Origin: G963662605 sp963662605
GTDB lineage: Bacteria; Bacteroidota; Ignavibacteria; Ignavibacteriales; Ignavibacteriaceae
DNA: 64,000 bases
Direction of reading: 5' to 3'
Assembly (NCBI GenBank): GCA_963662605.1
Contig: OY759785.1
Coordinates: 3,038,001-3,102,000 of the forward strand
The notes beneath the pieces were generated by a model. That model was not told where the DNA came from. It ran no database searches and saw only the letters and a list, made by a program, of their open reading frames with translations. Position numbers and translations under genes: made by a program. Below, piece after piece: positions 55,366 to 62,131 of the stretch (position 1 is the first letter of the stretch; each line of letters starts with the position of its first letter).

Positions 55366-56883
55366 ATGAAGATTCAGCGTTCAGCAGGAATTCTATGTCA
55401 TCCGACCTCGTTCCCCGGGAAATACGGCATCGGCGACATGGGACCCGAAGCATATAAATTCGTTGACTTCCTCGAGCGTTCCAGCATCAACATTTGGCAG
55501 GTATTCCCACTCGGACCGACGGGATACGGCGATTCTCCATATCAATGCTTTTCGGCATTCGCGGGAAATCCGCATTTGATAAGTCCCGAACTGCTTTTGC
55601 ACGAAGGCTATCTCACAAAAGAAGACCTTCACCGCACGCCGCACTTTGACCCAATTTCCATAGATTACGGCAAAGTAATTGACTACAAGCAGAAACTGCT
55701 CCGCAAAGCATTCGACAACGCGAAATTACAGGCTGATTCTTCATTCGGTGATGACTTTGATGCTTTCGAAAAGAAGCATAAACACTGGCTGGAAGACTAC
55801 TCCCTATTCATGGCTGCAAAGAACCATCACGGCGGCATCCTATGGACTCAGTGGGATCCGAGCATCGCGCTCCGCAAAAAAAGTGCGCTCAAAGAGTGGA
55901 AAGAGAAACTGGCTGATGAAATTCTCTATCAGAAATTCGTGCAGTTCCAATTTTTCAGACAGTGGAATAATATCCGCAAATATGCCAACGATAAAAAGAT
56001 AAAAGTCATCGGTGATATGCCGATATTCATTGCTTACGATAGCGCCGACCTCTGGGCAAACAAAGAACTGTTCACCGTTGACGGCGAAGGCAGACTCGAA
56101 TTTGTCGCCGGTGTACCGCCTGATTATTTCAGTCCGACCGGACAACTTTGGGGCAACCCGCTCTATCGCTGGGACAAAATGGAAGAAGAAGATTTTCTCT
56201 GGTTCAGAAGCAGAATTCAGACTCTGCTGGAAATGTTCGATGTTATCCGCATTGACCACTTCAGAGGATTCGAAGCGTTCTGGCAAATTCCGGGCGACGC
56301 ACCGACAGCAGAGACCGGCAAATGGGTTAAAGCTCCCGGCAAAAAACTATTCAAGTCAATCATGAAACATCTCGGTGATGTTCCAATTGTTGCAGAAGAC
56401 CTCGGCGTTATCACGAAAGAAGTCGAAGAACTGCGCGACATGTTCGATTTCCCCGGTATCAAAATTCTGCAATTCGCGTTTGGTAAGGACATGGAAAAGA
56501 AATTCCTGCCGCACAACCACATCCCGAATTGCGTCGTCCATACCGGTTCGCACGATAACGATACCACACGCGGATTCTTTGAAAAAGCAAAGAACGAACC
56601 GAACGACATCTATTACTTCGCTCAAAAATATCTGAACTATTACGGTGATGATATGTGCTTTGAAATGATTCGTGCGGCGTATGCTTCATGCTCCAACATG
56701 GCGATAATGCCCATGCAGGACGTGCTGAATCTTGGCTCCGAAGCCCGCATGAACTTCCCTGGCCGCCTCGGCGGAAACTGGGGCTGGCGTTTCGTCTGGG
56801 ATCAAATTACTCCAGACCTTGAAAACACCTACCGCTACCTCGGCTACTTCTACGAACGCCCGAAAGTGGAAAAGTGTAAATAA
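55366..56883 (+). CDS. malQ: 4-alpha-glucanotransferase (amylomaltase)
   Basis: The 505-residue GH77 enzyme starts at ATG 55366 after AGAAAGGTAG. Conserved motifs are GILCHPTSFPGKYGIGDMG, IWQVFPLGPTGYGDSPYQ, VIGDMPIFIAYDSADLWAN, VIRIDHFRGFEAFW (nucleophile Asp), VAEDLGVITKEVEEL (acid/base Glu) and HTGSHDNDTTRGFF. Length is normal for the bacterial type. It transfers maltodextrin segments in glycogen or maltose metabolism. Confidence 0.97.
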   Translation: MKIQRSAGILCHPTSFPGKYGIGDMGPEAYKFVDFLERSSINIWQVFPLGPTGYGDSPYQCFSAFAGNPHLISPELLLHEGYLTKEDLHRTPHFDPISIDYGKVIDYKQKLLRKAFDNAKLQADSSFGDDFDAFEKKHKHWLEDYSLFMAAKNHHGGILWTQWDPSIALRKKSALKEWKEKLADEILYQKFVQFQFFRQWNNIRKYANDKKIKVIGDMPIFIAYDSADLWANKELFTVDGEGRLEFVAGVPPDYFSPTGQLWGNPLYRWDKMEEEDFLWFRSRIQTLLEMFDVIRIDHFRGFEAFWQIPGDAPTAETGKWVKAPGKKLFKSIMKHLGDVPIVAEDLGVITKEVEELRDMFDFPGIKILQFAFGKDMEKKFLPHNHIPNCVVHTGSHDNDTTRGFFEKAKNEPNDIYYFAQKYLNYYGDDMCFEMIRAAYASCSNMAIMPMQDVLNLGSEARMNFPGRLGGNWGWRFVWDQITPDLENTYRYLGYFYERPKVEKCK

Positions 56884-56906
56884 TATTTTGTGCAAAAACA
56901 AAAATT

Positions 56907-56930
56907 CCTGTCCCTCGAAAGAGGGACAGG
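56907..56930 (-). terminator. Hairpin terminator between malQ and the FRG-domain gene
   Basis: CCTGTCCCTC and GAGGGACAGG form a perfect 10-bp stem with a GAAA loop. On the minus strand it is followed by AATTTTTGTTTTTG, so it suits the FRG gene, whose stop lies five bases before it; it may also serve malQ. Confidence 0.85.
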
Positions 56931-56934
56931 CTAA

Positions 56935-57846
56935 TTATTTACTTTTATCATTTGAATTTGTCCATTTTTGTACAATGTAGCTTGCCTGATAATCCAATTC
57001 TGGAAACAATGACGATTCATTGATTCCGCAATAGGATAAGGCATTTGATATTTTCAACTTTGATCGGCGAGGGATCTTAATTTTAATAAGAATCCCAGAT
57101 GTATTCTGTATGCATTCCTCAATCGAACGCGAAATAACCACATTCTCTCCAGCAAACATTTTCCCACCATGAAGTGTAAACTTACCACTTTGCAATAGTA
57201 TCCGGTCATGTTGTTGTGCGGGTACAACCGCAATAGGAGTTTCAACAGTTCGTTGCCATTCTTTGCTATTGAATTTCAGAAATACCCCCTCAGATTGCAT
57301 GGTCAAGTCCATCTTTGTCCTTGATTTACTGATTATATTTACTATCTCCGGCACATTAAGCAATTCTGAAAGATCTTCATCAATTCGAGCAAGATTTGAT
57401 CTTATAACCACCTCATTTGTTAAATAATCATACATACCATCTTGATTATTCCAGCTACTAATTCTATTTAATTGACAGGGATCTAGTATAAATAAAGCGC
57501 CATCTTTTTTATGGTTTTGAACAGCAAAAAATAAAGCTACTAACAAGTTTGAAGTCCAGTCAAGTAGTCTGGTAGGCATTCGATAGTGCTGCATTATAGT
57601 TAAGAATTCGAAAGTGCTTAGACTTTTTCTATCTTGAACATGTTTCAATAAAAGAAAATCTCTAAACATTGCCTTTTCATACAAAGTCTTTATTTTATAC
57701 TTTACACCTTGCCGAAATAGTGAAGGGGTTAAATCAAATGAAAAATCTTCCTGCCCTCTAAACCACAAACCAAATTTCGAGAAATCATGAAAGTGCTTCG
57801 GTATTAATTTCAATATTTCATCTATACTTCTGGCAACAATTTCCAT
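56935..57846 (-). CDS. FRG-domain protein
   Basis: The 303-residue protein starts at ATG 57846; 34 upstream in-frame residues look non-coding. The signature is FGLWFRGQEDFSFDLTPSLFR, followed by a conserved MQHYRMPTRLLDWTSNLLVALFFAVQ and GALFILDP, all typical of FRG domains (PF08867). These occur alone or fused to toxins and in defence-associated loci, but a biochemical function is not established. Codons are more A+T-rich than in malQ, and the gene borders the hairpin-repeat region, which fits acquired DNA. Confidence 0.85.
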   Translation of the reverse strand: MEIVARSIDEILKLIPKHFHDFSKFGLWFRGQEDFSFDLTPSLFRQGVKYKIKTLYEKAMFRDFLLLKHVQDRKSLSTFEFLTIMQHYRMPTRLLDWTSNLLVALFFAVQNHKKDGALFILDPCQLNRISSWNNQDGMYDYLTNEVVIRSNLARIDEDLSELLNVPEIVNIISKSRTKMDLTMQSEGVFLKFNSKEWQRTVETPIAVVPAQQHDRILLQSGKFTLHGGKMFAGENVVISRSIEECIQNTSGILIKIKIPRRSKLKISNALSYCGINESSLFPELDYQASYIVQKWTNSNDKSK

Positions 57847-57989
57847 ACTATTCTCTACTATTATTCGATTAAATAAATGAACTGTAATATTTCTCCTCTG
57901 CACATTCCCATTTTCGGAGGTGCGATAAATTACAAATAAAAGCGGCAAACGTCAAGAAAATAGAACTCACGCGGAGGCATGGTTGACTA

Positions 57990-58098
57990 TCCACGCTCCC
58001 CCGAGCGGAGCTTGGCAGCCAAATAAACATGCTTCACCCGCTTCGCGGATGACGATGCCGTGGTGTGTCCTATCCACGGGTTTCGCTTCGCTCACCCG
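57990..58098. repeat. Hairpin cluster at the left edge of the array
   Basis: Short stems occur in succession: GCTCC...GGAGC (near 57995), CACCCGC-TTC-GCGGATG (58035-58051), CCGTGG...CCACGG (near 58059-58079) and a GGGTTTCGCTTCGCTCACCC stretch. The second is the same hairpin type (E) that recurs in the array. The 143 bases between the FRG gene start and this cluster show nothing recognisable. Confidence 0.7.
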
Positions 58099-59116
58099 CG
58101 GTTATTCAAATTTTCTCACTTCGTGAGATTGAATTACTTGAGATACTCCAATTCTAATTAACCGAGTAATTGTTATTCAAGATTCTCCGAAGGAGAATAA
58201 TTTGAATAACCTCCGGTGGTAACCGGAGGATAAGCATCACTCTCGTACTCACGCCCCCGACAGGGGGCGAACAGCACAACACATTGCTATCAGCGACTCC
58301 ATCAATATATATATTCACCCGCTTCGCGGATGAGTGTGTGCGTGTAGCATCCATCCGTTGGTTCCGATGACTCCACCAACGGTTATTCAAATTTACTCCC
58401 TTCGGGACTAACTATGAATTTCACCAGATTGTAGAAATATACAGGTTGAGCATAGCCACTACGAACTTCAATTCGAATGTCCTGAAAGGACAGAATCTGA
58501 ATAACCTCCGGTGGTAACCGGAGGATAAGCATCACTCTCGTACTCACGTCCCCGACAGGGGGCGAATAGCACGACACATTGCTATCATCGGCTCCATCAA
58601 TATATATATTCACCCGCTTCGCGGATGAGAGTGTGTATGGCAGCATCATTCCGTTGGTTCCGATGACTCCACCAACGGTTATTCAAATTTACTCCCTTCG
58701 GGACTAACTATGAATTTCACCAGATTGTAGAAATATACAGGTTGAGCATAGCCACTACGAACATCTGTACGAATGTCCTGAAAGGACAGAATTTGAATAA
58801 CCTCCGCTGGCAACCGGAGGATAGGAGTCGCTCTGGTACTTACGCCCCCGACAGGGGGCGAACAGCACAACACATTGCTATCAGCGACTCCATCAATATA
58901 TATATTCACCCGCTTCGCGGATGAGTGTGTGCGTGTAGCATCCATCCGTTGGTTCCGATGACTCCACCAACGGTTATTCAAATTTACTCCCTTCGGGACT
59001 AACTATGAATTTCACCAGATTGTAGAAATATACAGGTTGAGCATAGCCACTACGAACTTCAATTCGAATGTCCTGAAAGGACAGAATTTGAATAACCTCC
59101 GGTGGCAACCGGAGGA
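58099..59116. repeat. Tandem array of a ~296-bp multi-hairpin unit (about 3.5 copies)
   Basis: Copies begin at 58099 (diverged left half), 58381, 58677 and 58972 (partial), giving periods of 282, 296 and 295. Each unit holds, in order: A, a TTC-loop hairpin after TTATTCAAATT; B, a GAA-loop hairpin before AATTTGAATAA; C, CCTCCGGT-GGTA-ACCGGAGG; D, CGCCCCC-GACA-GGGGGCG; E, CACCCGC-TTC-GCGGATG; F, CCGTTGGT...ACCAACGG. A and B with their outer arms form an inverted pair like a REPIN. Stem sequences differ between the first and later copies while pairing is kept. The array lies 45 bases downstream of an IS200-like transposase gene. Confidence 0.93.
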
Positions 59117-59137
59117 GTTGCCACCACACACACCAAA

Positions 59138-59155
59138 CATCCCCGAATGGGGGTG
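59138..59155. repeat. Variant D hairpin between the array and tnpA
   Basis: CATCCCC-GAAT-GGGGGTG is a D-type stem (compare CGCCCCC-GACA-GGGGGCG) with changed but still paired bases, immediately beside the transposase stop codon. Confidence 0.75.
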
Positions 59156-59160
59156 AACTT

Positions 59161-59607
59161 TTACGGGGAATACCTGTCATCTAACTTTACACCAAATTCT
59201 TCCAGCAGCTTTCGAACTTCTTCGGCATAGGTACACCTCCTGTGATGCTCCTGTTGATTTTTTATATATTCTATTATGACGTCCTTTTCTTTCCAACTGT
59301 AAGTTAACGCCGCGTAGCCTTCTCCCCATCCATCAAACTCCGGAAACCCGCCGCATGATTTTAACCACATGGATGTACTTGTTTTTATTGTACGCATGTA
59401 ATCTGCCAAAGCGATATTAGGATGCAGGTCGGTTAGCATGTGTACGTGATCTTCCACAGCGTTAATCCGATACAGATGACAGTTGAGATTTTTTATTATT
59501 CCATGAGTATAGGCACAAAACGATTTGATGTTGTCCTGATTGAGGGATTTGCTGCTGTTCTTGGTTCTGAATATGATGTGGTATAGTATCTGGTTGTAGC
59601 TTGACAT
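59161..59607 (-). CDS. IS200-like single-domain Y1 (HUH) transposase, RAYT-type
   Basis: The 148-residue protein starts at ATG 59607 after AGGAGA. It has the IS200/IS605 TnpA fold signature: YHIIFRTKNSSK near the start, the HUH motif in VEDHVHMLTDLHP (H54, H56) and a candidate catalytic Tyr114 in IIEYIKNQQEHH. The gene is alone, with no TnpB/IscB partner, and flanked on both sides by hairpin repeats of shared types. This matches REP-associated (RAYT-like) transposases that move hairpin elements through single-stranded DNA. It looks intact. Confidence 0.92.
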   Translation of the reverse strand: MSSYNQILYHIIFRTKNSSKSLNQDNIKSFCAYTHGIIKNLNCHLYRINAVEDHVHMLTDLHPNIALADYMRTIKTSTSMWLKSCGGFPEFDGWGEGYAALTYSWKEKDVIIEYIKNQQEHHRRCTYAEEVRKLLEEFGVKLDDRYSP

Positions 59608-59629
59608 GTTTATCTCTCCTGTTTTTATT

Positions 59630-59740
59630 CACCCACTTCGTGGATGAGTGTGCTGTTGTTTTTTCTCCCCCAGTTAGCACTGGGGGTTACCTGCCTGCAT
59701 GGCGCAGTCGGGCAGGTTCAAATTTACTCCTTTCAGGAGT
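59630..59740. repeat. Hairpin cluster upstream of tnpA
   Basis: Four stems follow each other: E-type CACCCAC-TTC-GTGGATG (59630-59646), CCCCCAGT-TAGC-ACTGGGGG (59667-59686), ACCTGCC...GGCAGGT (59689-59717) and A-type ACTCCT-TTC-AGGAGT (59726-59740), the last preceded by TTCAAATTT as in the array. The E and A copies carry compensatory changes relative to the array. Confidence 0.85.
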
Positions 59741-59803
59741 AATTAGAAAATGATTTTCACAAAAATATAGTCGCCGATTTATTCACATCCACCAGCACTG
59801 CAT

Positions 59804-59824
59804 GAGACACCCGCCGGGTGTCTC
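59804..59824. repeat. Palindrome GAGACACCCG-C-CGGGTGTCTC
   Basis: Ten-base perfect arms around one base. GAGACACCCG occurs again near 55066 in another repeat-rich spacer. Confidence 0.8.
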
Positions 59825-59832
59825 TACAAAAA

Positions 59833-59867
59833 TCTTGGCGCTCATGGCGTGCTTAGCGGTTAAATTA
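59833..59867 (+). repeat. Dispersed repeat family R, copy overlapping a stop codon
   Basis: TCTTGGCGCTCATGGCG...TTAGCGGTTAAATTA matches the R consensus. It overlaps the TAA stop (59865-59867) of the minus-strand hypothetical gene. Confidence 0.7.
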
Positions 59868-60137
59868 TCCCCCGGCAATCAGCATGAACATTGCCTTTTG
59901 GGCTTTGACGACTTCTTTGACTTCAATGGATTCGTAATATGGTTTCCAGTCGGCCATTTTGGTTTCGAATTCTTCCATGTTCTCGACTTCCCAGTAGCTG
60001 ATGCCTATGGACGGATTGTCTTTTTCGCAGTAGGTCTCGCCGAGAATGGCGGAGCGGTCGAGTGCACCGGTCATAATTTTAGAGGCGAACTCTTGAAGAG
60101 TCTCAACCCGTACCTTAACCTTAATTTGTAAAATCAT
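59865..60137 (-). CDS. Small protein, possibly of ferredoxin-like (dimeric alpha-beta barrel) fold
   Basis: The 90-residue protein starts MILQIKVKVRVETLQEFASK and includes GISYWEVENMEEFETKMADWKPYYESIEVKEV. The alternation of strand, helix, strand, helix with a GISYWEVEN edge is reminiscent of small dimeric alpha-beta-barrel proteins such as DUF3303-like ones. No catalytic motif is visible and the function is unknown. The gene lies isolated between R-family repeats. Confidence 0.65.
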   Translation of the reverse strand: MILQIKVKVRVETLQEFASKIMTGALDRSAILGETYCEKDNPSIGISYWEVENMEEFETKMADWKPYYESIEVKEVVKAQKAMFMLIAGG

Positions 60138-60156
60138 AAAAACTCCTGAGAAAGTT

Positions 60157-60358
60157 TAACCGCAAAGTTCGCCAAGAACGCAAAGATTATTTTTATGAAC
60201 TGCATAATAGTACATTAAATATTTTCGCCAAAATCAAATTTCAAATTGATACTCAGGTAAAAATTGAATAACTAAAATAAACACGAATTACTCTCAACGG
60301 CAAAGATGTAAGCCACAAAATATCTTTGCGAACTTTGCGTGCTTAGCGGTAAAATTAT
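60157..60358. repeat. Inverted pair of family R repeats flanking a spacer
   Basis: TAACCGCAAAGTTCGCCAAG... (60157-60188) and its inverse form TCTTTGCGAACTTTGCG... (60322-60358) bracket 133 bases of A+T-rich DNA without an ORF. The right copy ends two bases before the coaX stop codon. This explains the whole spacer 60138-60359. Confidence 0.75.
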
Positions 60359-60359
60359 C

Positions 60360-61112
60360 CTAGTATAGCTGCTCGGCGTGGCCGGCGGAGTAGATGCCCA
60401 TCAAATTTAATTCTTCGACGAGTGTATGTGGAATGGTGAGGTTTTTTATCAATGCCTGACTGTTACCTCCGGTAAGAAATACGCGGGGCTTCTTTTTGTA
60501 TTCGTAGTTGACTTCTTTATAGACTTTCTCAATCGCCGCGATGGTTGTGTTTACAATGCCGCTCGCTATACATGAATTGGTATCCGTACCGATAAGCGGG
60601 ATGTCTTTTGTCAGATCAGCCAACGGTAATTGCGCGGTATTCTGCACGAGCGAGCGTAGCATGGTGCTGATGCCGGGAATGATGAGTCCGCCTATGAATG
60701 CACCGTTTACCGCAATGTTGATTGTCGTTGCCGTGCCGCAGTCAATCGTCATAACGGGAAAATCAACAGATGTAATTTTTTCCTTCTGTAAAAGATAATC
60801 GAACGCGCCTTCGAGTCCGCACAGACGGTCAATACCGAGAGTCATCGGTGAATCATATTTGATACTGAAATGGAATTTCGATTTTACGGTGAGGACGTGG
60901 CGGTTGCGTATTTTCAATGCCGCAGCGACTTGCCTTACCGCGTCGAGTTGTTCGGGATCAACTGAGCTGATGACGGTATGCGTAAAGCTTTTACCCGCGA
61001 GCATGTCACTTAATCGCAATGCTGAGGTTGGACTCAATACTTCCGTGAGCACACCTTCATCGAACACTCCCGCCTTTATAGCGGAATTGCCTATGTCTAT
61101 TGCAAGTATCAT
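60360..61112 (-). CDS. coaX: Type III pantothenate kinase
   Basis: The 250-residue protein has the ASKHA-fold phosphate motif MILAIDIGNSAIKAGVF, the TLGIDRLCGL region with the conserved GxDR, VMTIDCGTATTINI and GAFIGGLIIPGI, all type III signatures. It makes the first step of CoA synthesis. Its ATG overlaps the birA stop by four bases; the birA-coaX pair is common in bacteria. Confidence 0.95.
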   Translation of the reverse strand: MILAIDIGNSAIKAGVFDEGVLTEVLSPTSALRLSDMLAGKSFTHTVISSVDPEQLDAVRQVAAALKIRNRHVLTVKSKFHFSIKYDSPMTLGIDRLCGLEGAFDYLLQKEKITSVDFPVMTIDCGTATTINIAVNGAFIGGLIIPGISTMLRSLVQNTAQLPLADLTKDIPLIGTDTNSCIASGIVNTTIAAIEKVYKEVNYEYKKKPRVFLTGGNSQALIKNLTIPHTLVEELNLMGIYSAGHAEQLY

Positions 61113-61909
61113 TGACTCAATACACTTACATCGCCGTATTGTATCTTCAGGATTTCATCATCCTGACGCAGCAGCAAATTTCCTTCGTCGTCAATATCAT
61201 CAAATACACCGAACAGATCTTTTCCGTCACGGGCAACGTGAATTTTATCGCCGATGAACGGACAGCGTTCACGCCATCTGTTAAAAATAATGGATGGTTG
61301 TTTTACAGCAATAGCTAATATTTCTTCGATATGGTTCAGCAGTTCAGCCAGAGTTTTTTCGCGTTCGGCTTCCAAACCGCTCTCGTTGATGACGGAGGTA
61401 GGTTCGAGCATGTACATGCCCTGAAAATGTATCTGGTTTATGTTAATGCCGATACCTGCAACAAGACGGGTAATTTTACTTCCGGATGAAACGGATTCGA
61501 GCAAGATGCCCGCGATCTTTTTACCGCCGACAAGAACATCATTCGGCCATTTCACCTGTGTCCTGATCTGAAAAAGCGTCTCAAGCGTCTCAGCTACCCC
61601 GACAGCCAGTGCAAAGTTAATGGGTATCAGGGACTTGTTCAGAACAGTACGGTCGGTTACGAGGAATGAAAACGTTAAATTCATTGCCTTCGAGCTATAC
61701 CACTGACGGTCAAGTCTGCCCTTTCCCTCGGTCTGTTTCTCAGCAAGGATGACTGCTCCGTTTACGTCTTCATTGCCCTTTTCCATGAGAAAATTATTGG
61801 TAGAATCAATTTCGTCAAGGTAAAGGAAACTTCTGCCCAGCCATTCTGTCTCAAGGCGGATATCGAACTTTTTCAAATCAAATAAAATTTCAGGTTTTTG
61901 CTGCTTCAT
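61109..61909 (-). CDS. birA: Biotin--[acetyl-CoA-carboxylase] ligase
   Basis: The 266-residue protein has the catalytic motifs YLDEIDSTNNFLMEKG, AEKQTEGKGRLDRQWYS (biotinyl-AMP loop) and VKWPNDVLVGGKKIAGILLE, plus a C-terminal SH3-like domain. It lacks the N-terminal winged helix of E. coli BirA, so it should act only as a ligase and not as a repressor. It overlaps coaX. Confidence 0.95.
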   Translation of the reverse strand: MKQQKPEILFDLKKFDIRLETEWLGRSFLYLDEIDSTNNFLMEKGNEDVNGAVILAEKQTEGKGRLDRQWYSSKAMNLTFSFLVTDRTVLNKSLIPINFALAVGVAETLETLFQIRTQVKWPNDVLVGGKKIAGILLESVSSGSKITRLVAGIGININQIHFQGMYMLEPTSVINESGLEAEREKTLAELLNHIEEILAIAVKQPSIIFNRWRERCPFIGDKIHVARDGKDLFGVFDDIDDEGNLLLRQDDEILKIQYGDVSVLSQ

Positions 61910-61916
61910 ACTTATC

Positions 61917-61983
61917 TGTCATTTTGTCATATAAATTTCATTGCCATAATGTCATATTTTTCAGTATTTTTGCCATATTGACA
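61917..61983 (+). promoter_or_regulatory. TGYCAT direct repeats upstream of dnaK, possible activator sites
   Basis: TGTCAT occurs at 61917, 61925 and 61950, TGCCAT at 61942 and 61971, and TTGACA at 61978. Two paired sites, TGTCATTTTGTCAT and TGCCATAATGTCAT, start exactly 25 bases apart. They lie 63-129 bases upstream of a sigma-54-like element, the range used by enhancer-binding activators. The role is inferred. Confidence 0.5.
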
Positions 61984-62045
61984 CCAGGCATTTTGGGCTA
62001 TTTTCTAAGTGCTTTAATTATAACAACTTAGGAAATCGTTTTTCC

Positions 62046-62061
62046 TGGCATATTAATTGTT
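62046..62061 (+). promoter_or_regulatory. Sigma-54-like -24/-12 promoter element of dnaK
   Basis: TGGCATATTAATTGTT matches the sigma-54 consensus TGGCAC-N5-TTGCW at the GG and at TTG, with correct spacing of twelve bases between them; the C of GC is replaced by T. It is 70 bases upstream of the dnaK ATG. No CIRCE element is present. Confidence 0.5.
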
Positions 62062-62131
62062 TATATAGGGCAGTTAAAAAACGACAATGATACTGCAAAA
62101 ATAAGAAAATTTAATTACTGGAGACATAAAA

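Noticed and set aside
58099..59116. CRISPR array
   Set aside because: The repeat unit is ~296 bp and contiguous, with no short direct repeats separated by unique spacers and no cas genes.
58154..59180. Four similar minus-strand ORFs (68-100 codons) in the tandem array
   Set aside because: Their similarity follows from the DNA repeat; they translate straight through hairpins, lack ribosome-binding sites and have atypical composition.
61984..62040. CIRCE/HrcA operator upstream of dnaK
   Set aside because: The inverted pair CTAAGT...ACTTAG near 62007 does not match TTAGCACTC-N9-GAGTGCTAA in arm sequence or spacing.
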